Shown here one piece after another: positions 25,164 through 35,570 of a stretch of DNA of 64,000 nucleotides. This DNA comes from Lepas anatifera. Lineage: Eukaryota; Arthropoda; Thecostraca; Lepadidae. Within the stretch, counting starts at the first letter, position 1; each line of letters begins with the position of its first letter. A program made the position numbers and the translations under genes. The DNA lies in contig JAOTON010001136.1 of assembly GCA_034440635.1 (NCBI GenBank), positions 496,001 to 560,000 of the forward strand. Direction: 5' to 3'. The notes below the pieces were generated by a model, which was not told where the DNA came from, did no database searches, and saw only the letters and a list, made by a program, of their open reading frames with translations.

Positions 25164-25756
25164 GAGGAGCTTCTTTCAAGTCCATGAATACCTATTTCCC
25201 CGCACTCCATGAATGAGCTTTGAGAGAACGAAATTAGGTCACGAACCTTTTTGTATGCCTAACAACACCTTATGCTAAATTTATATATGCGAGCCACATC
25301 ATTCTAATGGTTGCATTAAATCCATATTTCCCGATGCATCAGTTACAAGAGATGGAGATAGGTGACAGTGTGGAATGTTCTCCGTGCAAGGAGCTGCGAA
25401 TCACAGCACTTAGACATTGACTGGTAAGTGCTTTCTTGCAAGTAAAAACCTGCCAACCACATGATAGTTTTAAGATAAGTCCTAAATGGTTCTCAAGGCG
25501 TCAAAAGTGTTAGTCTCTTGAGCGAGATCCTACTGAGGATCAGGGGTCAAAAAAGTTGCTGGCGTGTCACCATTTGAAATTCCACATCACGAATGTGTCA
25601 CCAAACTAAAAATGCTACCAAAACCCTTATTTCTTTGAGTTGTTACACCGTTTTTCATTGTTTTTGTGTATTATGCTCCCAATATAAACCAGAGCTGAAA
25701 GTTCTGATATATTTATCTAACGTTTGAAGCCGAAGGAAGTGTATGTGAGCAATCAG
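25162..25756. other. Unique non-coding sequence
   Basis: Holds the word CAGGGGTCAAAAAAGTTGC (25541-25559), which recurs in inverted, nearly identical form at 32942-32961. Confidence 0.5.
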
Positions 25757-25800
25757 CAGGGACGGATCCAGGAATTACCAAAGGGGGCCTTGACAGGGGG
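25757..25800 (+). mobile_element. Solo hAT-type end
   Basis: CAGGGACGGATCCAGGAAT matches the left terminus of the 13.0-kb element at 18 of 19 bases and is followed by G-rich runs. No right-end partner is found within 600 bp, so this is a fragment or a longer decayed element. Confidence 0.55.
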
Positions 25801-25871
25801 TCAGGAATAGCTTTGGGGGCTGGACCATGCAAGGAATATATTTTCATTAAAAACGTGTGTATATATATAAA

Positions 25872-25873
<2 letters not shown>

Positions 25874-25911
<38 letters not shown>
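25874..25911. repeat. (TA)n microsatellite
   Basis: About 19 TA units, preceded by a shorter one at 25858-25868. Confidence 0.95.
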
Positions 25912-25915
<4 letters not shown>

Positions 25916-26264
25916 ATTTCGAAGAGCAAAAAAACATTACTTCCGTTTTGGGAGACAGACAACTTTATGAACTCTGGTGGGTCACAAAGCTATGCACCGG
26001 CGCTAAATACGCTGAGGTCCGCTCAACATTGGGTTGGATCTCCACAAATACGATATTGACCAAATGTCCGCTATGATCAGTGATCAGAACCATCCCGAAT
26101 CGCATCAAATATTCTGTGGCCTGTTTGAATAGTTACCTTTTGCTCCAAGCAAAGACGGAGGTTGCAGCCACAGAGGGCCGATACCAAAGGGGTAACCGCA
26201 AGCAAGGCAGAGGCCGACTGTAGTCAGGCCTAGGTAGACCATGGGGGAGGAGGGCATGAATGTT

Positions 26265-26755
26265 AGAAGTAGGGGACTGGCTTCGGCCACAACATGTCTG
26301 AGATTATCGTGAGGGACCTGGTCGCAAACACATAGGTCGCAAGTGGACCACAGGGGTCCAGAAGCACTTCAGGGGGTCGGATAGTAACAGGAGGTCCGGG
26401 TGAACCACAAAGGGCCCGGCTGGACCCACTGAGGGCCCGGGTAGATAACAGGGGAATTATATGCATCTGCGGGAGAATAGGGCCCGGCTTTGGCAGCAGT
26501 GGGCTGGGGGTAATTCGGAGGAGCCCGGTCGCTCACTCAGATGTTCCAATTGGACTAAAGGGCGCCCGGAAGCATGTCAGGCTGCCCGGATAGCCACAGG
26601 AGGCCCAGCTCAACCGCTGGGGGCCCGGCTTCTACCACAGGGAGCCCTAGTGGAAAACAGGGAAATTATCTGCAACTGCTGAGAATAGGGGCCCGACTTC
26701 AGGCAGCAGTGGGCTTGGGATAATTGTGAGGGCCCTGGTCGCAGACTCAGTGGCC
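26265..26755. repeat. 209-bp degenerate tandem repeat, about 2.3 copies
   Basis: Related starts at 26266, 26474 and 26683 (GAATAGGGGCCCG-like), each followed by GGCAGCAGTGGGCT, a GATAATTGTGAGG or GTAATTCGGAGG block and a CTGGTCGCA.ACTCA block. Middle parts share AGCA.TTCAGG, GATAG.CACAGGAGG and ACAGGG.AATTAT. The repeat is GC-rich and the third copy is cut short. Confidence 0.85.
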
Positions 26756-27214
26756 TGCCTTCTGAGATAAGGGTCTCGCGTTCAAATACCGGGACTCGCT
26801 GGGCGCAGGGTTGGCTCTCACGCTTAACCGTAGCCTTGTCCTTGCAATGACTGCCAACCGCCTTGTGCGGCACGGTGGGACATAGAGAAACAGTCATCAA
26901 TTCCCGGAATTTTTCCGCATATGCGGGGAATTGGGCAGTAGCTTCTGATGTTGGCAAAGGCCAGGAGCCGAAAAGTAAAAAAAGGAACCACTCGGGGAGC
27001 CGCAGAGGCCAAAAGCTGGAGACCCGGAAACCAGCATTAGGGGGGGGGTTGCAACAGCAACCCTCGGATATCCAAAACGACAACCATTCGGAGCCCTGAG
27101 ATCGATTTCAGAGGCCCCGAAATACAGTAAAATGGGCCCCTAGGCCTGAATTCGGGTGACATTTGGAACAGGGGCAACATCATACTTGGGTGAGGATTCT
27201 TACGCAGTTGGCTT
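26756..27214. other. Unique non-coding sequence
   Basis: No gene is recognised. The antisense frame 26610-27083 mostly reads the 209-bp repeat and its GC-rich flank. Confidence 0.5.
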
Positions 27215-27303
27215 TCAGACAATTATCGTTAGTTAGTTAGTTATTTGGGCTTAAGGGGCGCACCAGCCTGGCAAGGCCATATAGCGCCCATCAGACAATT
27301 ATC
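27215..27303 (-). mobile_element. SINE-like retroposed fragment with 13-bp target duplication
   Basis: TCAGACAATTATC occurs at 27215-27227 and identically at 27291-27303, enclosing a 63-bp insert. On the minus strand the insert starts TGGGCGCTATATGG, runs through CCAGGCTGGTGCGCCCC and ends in (TAAC)n. A variable-length duplication plus a simple-repeat 3' tail is the signature of target-primed reverse transcription, so this is the 3' end of a SINE or LINE. The family is not identified. Confidence 0.88.
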
Positions 27304-28936
27304 AATTTTCCGCCGTGCACCATACTAGAACATTTATGCAGTGTTAGAAATCCATGGAATTTTTGTGCATTTTCGTAAATACTAACTAAATACGCTTCCC
27401 TTATAGATTTTTTATTTTTCCTTGATAATTCTGCAGCACTTTCCACTGAACAATTTTCGAATCAAAGAATATTTTTATCAATCCTTAACATTGTTGGAAG
27501 TTTTCCACGATTTCAAAGTAGTCCCATCTTACGTTACGAATTTTTGCACATTTTATACCCAAAAACCTAGGGGAAACGTAGAGGGCTTCGACTGGTTCGC
27601 CCTGCGTGTTTTGATGACGATGCCACCGCTCTGTTCTGTACGCATCTTTGCGTATGTATTCTGGAGTGGTAAATTTACCCATATGGCCGGAGCTTCCAAA
27701 TTTTACGCTGTGGTTTCTCGGCGTAAATCAACTTTTATTTTCCCTGATTTCGAAGCCTGCGGGGCCTAGCTAAAGCCGCAGAGCTCACCCTGTGGTGGCC
27801 CAGCGGCTGCGGCGGGAGGCGTTTCTTTCCAGTGCTTAAGGTCAGCCCAAGGGGGTGGGGCCGATCGCTCCCCCTTTGGATACGCCCCTGGAAATCAGGA
27901 CCACACATAGGATAAATTTTGCATTTTATCGTTCATGCACGAAAGTCAAGCCAGGGGTAACGCAGCTACACAGCTGACCGAAAGATCCTATGGTAAGCGG
28001 AAGCTAAAGCTGCGGACAGTGGCTAATGGCTACAACCGCGAAGTGACAGAGTTCGCAGCTGCAGCATGGCTCCCCGCGGCCACTGTCGACACCATTGATA
28101 GGGAGCTGCGCGCTGTGGCTCGCACGATCCCAGCATGCCCGCAGCCAACTCCGACGGACCCCTCATGGCGGAGGCAGGTGGCGCGACCAGGATTTGGCTT
28201 GGAGCCTAACCTTCAGAATGGACCCTTTATAGCTCAATGCCTCCCTCCATACCCAGCTCCTAATGAGTAAATATTTCTTCCAATAAGCACAGTGAACTTC
28301 ACCCAGGATTTTCCTTTTTAAGGATTGGAAAAGGTGCACTTTATTAATATTTAAAAATAATTGTGATATCTGGATATCTTATGAACATGTCATGGAAGGA
28401 AGGAAGGAGAAAAGCTCACCGCTCTGGACGGACGGGATCAGATGAGGAAAGACTTGCTGGTGGAGAATCATCTTCAGAGTTCGCAGTTGGCGGCTCTCAC
28501 CACTCACCACACGCACTTGTGCCTGCTGAGCAGCGAAATATTCCAATGTCACTTCAGTGATTATTCTTAGAAAATTATAGATAAAGAATCTCGCAGCGAG
28601 AGGGTAGCAGTTAAGTGTTACCGCTGAATATTTGCCGTGAAGAAAGATATTATCACGCATTAATATGATTGTGATATTTTAAAGGTCATACAGTCACGAC
28701 ATTATAAAACAAACAAATTCGCACACTTGATGTTCATAAACATCTCTCAGATCCCCCCCCAGCTTGCTCTCGCGCAGCAGTTTCGGGAGACACAACGAGA
28801 GCATTGCTCGGGATCGGTGTTCAGGGGTCCATGGGACCGATTAACAGTGGCTTCTGAGCGCGATGCTCGAACTGACCTTGCTCACTCAACGAGCACTTCA
28901 CTTGCTTTGAGCTGACCTTGTTCCTGAAAGCGTAGG
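27304..28936. other. Unique sequence with one solo hAT end
   Basis: At 27870-27890 the complement reads CAGGGGCGTATCCAAAGGGG, a hAT-like right terminus whose partner I cannot find. The frame 27422-27769 (115 codons) has protein-like composition but no recognised motif. 28040-28220 is moderately GC-rich. Confidence 0.45.
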
Positions 28937-29710
28937 CATTGGTCTCGGGGCTCCCAAACTTGACCTCCTGGGACCCCGGGAATCAGTCTCGGAGGCCCCC
29001 GAACATCGGTCTCGGACTCCACGAGCATCGCTTTGGGGGCCCCGAACATCTGCCTCGCTGCCCCGAGAATCGCTCCGGGACCCCCAAAACCTGGTCTCGC
29101 CCCTCCCTCCCCCCAGAGCGATGCTCGGAACCGATATCCGGGGACCCCGAGACGGATTGTCGAGGGATTCCAAGACCAGGCTCAGAGGGACCCAGTGATG
29201 CTCGGGAGCCTCCAAGAATGATGTTGAGTGTGGGGGTGTCCAGGAGACCGATGATCACGGTCTCCGAGTCAAGATCAATGCTCGTGGGCCTCAGACAGAT
29301 GTTCGATGCCCCTAAAATGTATACCTTTATCAATCCCAGGAAATCCACCTCAGTGAGCATCATATTCTCAACACAGGCACATCTACCCGAGCACTTTTTC
29401 CGAGACCCTCCGATCTTGGTCCCGAGCAGTGGTCTCGGGGCCCCCAAGGGTGATATTCGGGAACTCCCAAGACCGATATTCGGGTCTCCCAAGACCAATG
29501 TCCCTGGCCCCCGGGAGTGATGTTCGAGACCAATGTTTAGGGGCTCCCGAGACTGATTCCCGAGGGCCAAAGATCGGGGGCCCCGAGAAGGATGCTCGGA
29601 GCCCCAAGAATGTTCGGGAACCCAAAAGACAGATGCTCAGAGGTCCCCGAGAGCGATTCTCTGGGGCCTTCCAAGACTGATTATCGGGGTCACCGAGACC
29701 AAGCTGGAGA
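28937..29710. repeat. Degenerate 21-bp minisatellite
   Basis: Related units recur at 28959, 28980, 29001, 29023, 29044, 29065 and 29086, and again from about 29400 to 29700 (for example 29468 and 29490). The consensus is roughly CGAGACCGAT.TTCGGGGCCCC. Because 21 is a multiple of three, both strands carry frames of over 190 codons (28939-29520 + and 28983-29570 -) rich in Pro, Arg, Gly and Ser. A real gene would not normally be open in both directions, so I read this as a repeat. The middle (29220-29390) is too diverged to show the period. Confidence 0.82.
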
Positions 29711-29775
29711 GGGGGAGCACCAACAGCCATATTCCTGCTTTACAGTGAACAGTAAGCCCAAGAGGAGTCCACGGA

Positions 29776-29795
29776 CCCCCTAGGCTACGCCATTG
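29776..29795 (-). mobile_element. Solo hAT-like end
   Basis: The complement reads CAATGGCGTAGCCTAGGGGG, the GGCGTAGCC class of hAT-like terminus with G-run. No partner is seen. Confidence 0.45.
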
Positions 29796-29829
29796 CCCCA
29801 GCCCCACCTGTATCAAACCAAAGCAGGCC

Positions 29830-31740
29830 CCAAGCAACCATGTTCTCTAGTTGTCGGCATCGTAAAGGAAAGGGATTATGTAACTGAATTGACAGCATTT
29901 TGTATCCTCTTTCTCAAAACTTACTCCATACTTTAAGAGCTTTTAAAGTCAGTTTTAAAATAGCAGTGGCATAAAAATAGAGCAAGAAGTCCCAAAACAT
30001 CTCAGCGTACAAAGAGTGCCAAATGAAGACCAGCACAATAGGCAGCAGGCCAAACATAATTTTTCGCAAATATAATAGTTCTACATGTGAAAGATTGTGC
30101 GATAGCATATTGAGGGATAACATTGTACCTGACCATTCCCAAAATGTGCAAGAGTTTAAGAGTGCAAAAAATATGCAAAATCATGTATACAGTTTTGCAT
30201 CCTGCACAATACACCTCAATTGAGCCAGATAAGTGGGTGAGCTTACTTTCCATCCAATCATGAATATTCCCTTCATATTTCTATCTAGACAGCTTTCTTA
30301 AAGCTGTCATAAAATTTGCCTGTATTTGATAAAGTTTAAGTGACTTCCCCAGTCCCCTCTCCCACAGTCCCAAATGCTTTAAGCCCATTCCAAACCTATA
30401 CACCTGCTGCTTCAGCAAAAACTAATAACACCTACAATGTTTCACAGATAAGGCAGGAGAAACATTAAGAGGATTTGTTGCATGATTGTAAAGGTATGCT
30501 GAATGAAAATATTTTTTGTCATTTATCAGCCAGTTACACTGACTCTGTTTTAACTTATAATCTGATGAATGCACTACAGTTCCAAGCAATCCTGTCTGTG
30601 TATGACACAGGCAGAAAGAACATGGATTGTCTAGAAAAAAATCTTGTTATGGCAGTTCTTTGATTTGTCAAACATTTTAGGTTCCTACAGTTGGGCAGCC
30701 AAGATCAATTTTCTCTTTCAAGATGCTTAAAATAATATAAATACTCATATCAAGATACATTTTGCAGGTTGTTGATCATTGAACAGAGCAAAACTTGCAA
30801 CAGATACCATTATGTTGGCTTTAAACATTTCATTCAATAGTTTATTCACATTTATGAAGCATTTTGAATCATTGCTAGAGAAAAGCACATCATGCTAATC
30901 ATTGCTTAATATCCCAAAACGCTTCTTCAAACCAGACTTCTATCACTTTTTATTCACTAGCATTATCAAGCCAAGGGACATTGGGGAGGCAAATGTTTTT
31001 TTTTAAACTGAAGCAGTGGCTTCAGTTTATTCAGTGGCTTTCAGTTTATAGCAGAGGCTTTCAGTCCTTCTTTTCCTATATGGAGTAATACACATTTGCT
31101 GTTTACCTGCAAATGAAAAGCCACAATAAATCACATATGCTGTCCCCAAATGCCCACAACCACCAACATACTTCACCTATCCACCATGTTAAAATATACA
31201 TCTGGTGGTTTATCCCTGCTTGCCCCAGCACCACAAGTTCTGCCCCCAAGTATGTTTGTGCCCTGCAGTTTCTTTTGCTGACCCCAATCTGAAAAAAATT
31301 GGCAGACTGCTGAAATTTTACACTCATGGCACAAATATTTCCATGTACATACATACCCTCACCATGGAAATACCTCAAAAATCATTATTGTCACATTTAA
31401 ATGATTTTATATTTGTGACACTTGCATGAGTTCGTGGTGGCGCTCACCATCCAGTGTACTAGTGGTGCCTCACAGACAGAAAAAAACTCTCAAGATGGTA
31501 GGTCTGAATCCATATATGAACATCAATGCTTCACATGATTTATCATATATGCATGAGCTAAGCAGGTACTAAAACTGCTCACTATGCCCAACAACCACCC
31601 TGATAAGATGTTGAAACCTGACACAATCTGCTTACCTACTGTTCTTCCCCCACAGACTGCCCCACACTGGTCTTGACCCCCATCCCTACTAGTCATAGCC
31701 ACCCCCAAAAGCTACCTCCTAAACAACTCAAACTACAAGT
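29830..31740. other. CpG-depleted block
   Basis: Between about 30121 and 31740 I count only three CG dinucleotides, while flanking sequence of similar or higher GC has several per 100 bases. TG and CA are common. Open frames are short on both strands (longest 91 codons), so no protein is called. In invertebrates with mosaic methylation, CpG loss marks germline-methylated transcribed units. This could therefore be an intron or UTR of a transcribed gene, or DNA of other origin. A small direct repeat (TTCAGTTTAT and CAGTGGCTT words) lies at 31013-31070. Confidence 0.65.
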
Positions 31741-34541
31741 TCTTACTCTTGTCATTGTGCCATTCCACAACTTTTTGCGGACTAGAAGTGGGATGTTTTT
31801 CAGTTATTAAATCTAGATATTGATGCCCAACACACTCCAAAGATGAAACAAAAAATATTTTTGCTTCAAGTAGGCACTGCATGAGGCAGGCCTGGAGGTC
31901 TCTGTGAGTTGATACTGGCACAGCACTACAAGCCCTATATAAAGTCTGCGGGAGACCCAAATTCAGGGGGTCCGAGGGTTGATCCAAGGGGGCCAAAGGG
32001 GCTGTTACCCCCAACAAAGCCCAAAATAGTGTCTTTTGCCTACCAAAAATCCAAATTTAGGCCCTTTTAAAATACTTTATTTTCGGGATTTCTTGATGGA
32101 GCCCCTTCCAAACATTGATTTCGTTCCTCCAAAAGTTGCTCCTAGTTCCGCCAATGAGGGGTCCGACCCCCAAGGATTTCCACGCACGGGCTTAGAGAGA
32201 TAGGTATCTAGGTACCCAGTTACAAGTGCCCACTTGAGTCCCCGACTCGGCATACCAGTAAGCACAGCGGCAGTGTCTACCTTCACTGCAGAACTTACAT
32301 ATATTAGGTTTAAGCAGTATTTCTATATCATACTTAGTACCAACATACCTGACTGATCAACACCTATACTCTCACCACCTTGCCACCACATGCGGAAGAA
32401 AGATAGCAACCGATATTTCCTTCCTCTTCCTTGCCTTTCCGCTCTATTTATTTTTCCAGCGCCTACCTAATTTATAAATAAATATCTACAGCACGCCTAA
32501 TGTATCTACAGCGCGCCTAATGCGGCGGCTGGCGCAGTTCGGTGAAGGCCGAGCCGCTCAGCTGATTATAGCAGTGATGTGTTCGACCACGGAATGAGAA
32601 GTGAATACGGCTGGTGACATAGCCTGGGGGCAATGGTGACAATGGCACTTTATCACCATTCGTGTCACCAGCCCATGCTGAGAGATAGGCGAGGGCCCGA
32701 ACTTTTTCGAGCCTAGGATCGAATATGGTTCGAATTATTCACCGCATTTACTAAATATGGTTAGTCGAACAAAGCTTATGGCGCAGACGGTTATAATAGG
32801 CCAACCAAATAGGAACCGTGCCAACCAGGTCAATCCAGATTTTGCAGTGTATGAGAATTAGAGGTGCCACTTTTGTGAATTGACTTGTGACTTTTGTCAC
32901 CCGGTGGAACTCCAGCTGTCACCATTTAGAATGGCAAAATGGCAACTTTTTTCGACCCCTGCTGAGGATTTAAGTTTCCTTCCTTTTCACTGTTGCAGTC
33001 TGCAAACCGGTAGGCGTGATTGCAGATCCGGGCAGCTGACGAGCAGCTATCGAGCTCATTAAAGATTGGAAAAAATGTTGGTGTTACTAAAGCACCAGTC
33101 AGCATGGGCTGCGGATAAAATCGCCGTGGTATGAAACGTGAGACCCATGGGAGGGTTCCGGTTCAACGGATCTTAGCAAAAAAATATATAAAAATGGCAA
33201 ATTGTAGGTGCATAATAAAGGGTAGATGATCCACAACTGGGTACGTGTCGTTCAAACTCTGGTCGGGAGCTACCCAGAGAGTAGCCGGTTGTATTTTTGG
33301 TACCACTGATCTGCTGTCGAGTTCCACTCGACGTCGGCTCCACGACTCCTCTGCAGGTGCCACACTCGACCGCTTCAACAATGGCGGGGCGTGCTTCCAC
33401 CCCCTGTCCAAGTCCTGCTGCTGTGCAGGTGGCATCACACATCACTGCAACAGCGTGCAGAGTGGAGTCTTCTGCACCCGATCACCACCGCTGCGCACGG
33501 CTTCTTCAGTTCACGCGCTCGCCGGAGCGGTGGCCAACAACGCCGCGCGCGGACCAACGGCACGATTGGACCCACCGTCAGCCAGACAGACGCGCCAACC
33601 ACCCACGAGATAGCACCCGCAGCAGTTGGTCACGCGTGAAGAGCACCCGCGAGATCGAGCTCATTACCAGCCGGGCACGCGCGCGGAACACCAAAAGGAT
33701 CGAACTCGCCATCGCAGCCCGCGCTGACCGAAATATGGCGGCGGGTGTCTGGTCGGCAGTACACTTCATCACAGACCCCGCCTCAGCGCACCTGAGCCTT
33801 ATCTGGCGGTTATCCGAGCCGCACAATTAACCATTGGCCGGCTTTGTTTCGTAACACTGCACGCGAGGACATTGGAGCGGCGAACGCTGCACGTGACGAA
33901 GCACTGGAAGATAGTTCTGCCCAGGAAAAAATAATTGTACAACAGGATACATTTCTACGCAGTTTTTCTTGCTTCGGTTACGCATGATTTGAAAATATGT
34001 TGTTGTTTGAATATCCTTTATGATTTTCGACAATGATCGCGCCCGAAGTTACATGACATGCTGACAGCCAACCAATGAATCACTGTGCTATGGATGATTC
34101 ATTCGGTCCACACGAATTGCGGTCATCGACTTACCTGAAATGGAAGGGTGATTTCGTATCAAATTGCATATTTCCAAAAAATTCAAAACGCTCGAGAGAA
34201 CTGATGCGAACTGATCTTCAAGATCTTTCCATTGCACCCAGGGTTTGGTGGTTGAATGCAGGGTATAGTATATTTAATCATAAGCGCTGAAATCAAGAGA
34301 GGATGAGGTAGTAGTCAAGACAAATAGTTACCTGTTATAAATTATACACTGATGTAACAGTACGTATTTTTCATGAATGTTAAAATTACATCGCAATTTC
34401 TAAAAACAAATTCAATGCTGACAGGGCATCTGGTGTTCAACCCTCCCGGCATCATGCCTGGCATGGAATTACGAAGCAAGTCACGGTGGGCACGCTTCGG
34501 AAGGACGCAGGCTAGTTACCAGTCCCGCAGAAGGGAAAGCC
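31741..34541. other. Unique sequence, hAT-like scrap and CpG-rich patch
   Basis: 32141-32156 complements to CATTGGCGGAACTAGG, a hAT-like end without partner. A 20-bp duplication (TATCTACAGC.CGCCTAATG) lies at about 32481-32520. 33300-33810 is CpG-rich with overlapping frames in several phases (longest 177 codons, +), none with a recognised motif. Confidence 0.45.
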
Positions 34542-34647
34542 ACTGCTCCCCTCGTCCCCACTCCCTGGCGTGGGCCATTACTGCTCACCCCGTCCCCACT
34601 CCCTGGCGCGGGTCGTGACTGCTCACCCGTCACCCACTGCTCACATC
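34542..34647. repeat. 38-bp tandem repeat, 2.7 copies
   Basis: ACTGCTC.CC starts at 34542, 34580 and 34618. The first two continue through CGTCCCCACTCCCTGGCG. Confidence 0.88.
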
Positions 34648-35054
34648 GTATCAGAGGGAGGGCGCCCCACGGATGGGAGCGCTGATGCAATAAACATTCA
34701 CATTAGATTACGCAACCCAGAGCAGGATCATTAGAAATACATTACACCCCGCAAACCTCTCCTTCTTGGGTGAGGTACAGGAATTAGGCGTGACATCTAC
34801 ACCAACCATAGCCGTGCCATTGCGACTAGGTTTCCGAACACTTGAATAACACGTCAGCACATGCTTTCCTCCTGCCCACCAAATTTCGAGCATTGAACCT
34901 TCAGCTCTTTCAGACATGTGCTAGCTATTCCAGGCATCCAGTGGTTCGGTGAAGTAATGCCCACAATATCTTCCTTGGTGCCCAGAACACAGCTAGAAAA
35001 AAATATAGTAAATGCGCTTTAAAGCGACCGCAGGTGACCCTAACAGAAGGACAC

Positions 35055-35570
35055 CTAGGGCCTGTTCCAGCGCCTCCTCAAACCTGCTCCAACCTCCTCA
35101 AAGCTTCTCCAACTTCCTCTCGCCCGGTCCAGCGCCTCCTTAAACTTCCTCCAAGCTCGCCAAAGCTCATCTCAAATCTAATCCAACCTCCTCTCAAACG
35201 AAAGGTGGTTTTTCAGAGGAGGTTGGAGGAGCTCAACTGTGGCGCACGAATTTCAATTGGGAAACTAAAATAAGTTGCTTTACAGTGAGAAACGACGTTT
35301 GTGGGCAGCTAAAGGTTTTGATTACGTTGTTTTTCTGTATTCCACTTTCACTAAAATACATTAAATGAGTATCAGAGGCCTTAATCAAATTCAATTAGTT
35401 TCTTAGCTGCGCCACGCCCGCCATTTTGGCGCTGATCAGGCGCAATCAGCTGATATCTCATCCAATCTCATCCGAAATCGGTCCAGCGGACACCGGTTTT
35501 TGCGCCTGCTCCGACTTACTCCAAGCTACTCTCATCTTTTTTTCTAAGGAGGCGCTGGAACAAGCCCCTA
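35055..35570. mobile_element. PIF/Harbinger-like MITE, 510 bp
   Basis: The left end is GGGCCTGTTCCAGCGCCTCC and the right end, reverse-complemented, is GGGGCTTGTTCCAGCGCCTC, giving imperfect inverted repeats of about 21 bp. The trinucleotide CTA flanks both sides (35055-35057 and 35568-35570). A 3-bp duplication with GGGCCTGTT-type ends is typical of PIF/Harbinger, although the usual target is TWA. The left interior is a string of diverged CTCCTCCAA words. No transposase is present. 41980-42120 carries related GGAGG..TTGG words and may be a decayed relative. Confidence 0.78.

Noticed and set aside
32720..32745. GGTTCGAAT as a tRNA T-arm / B box
   Set aside because: No matching A box, acceptor stem or anticodon arm upstream. 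Similar words at 36630 and 61282 also fail.
33297..33830. 177-codon frame in a CpG-rich patch
   Set aside because: Other frames on both strands cover the same bases; low stop density follows from the base composition. No domain recognised.
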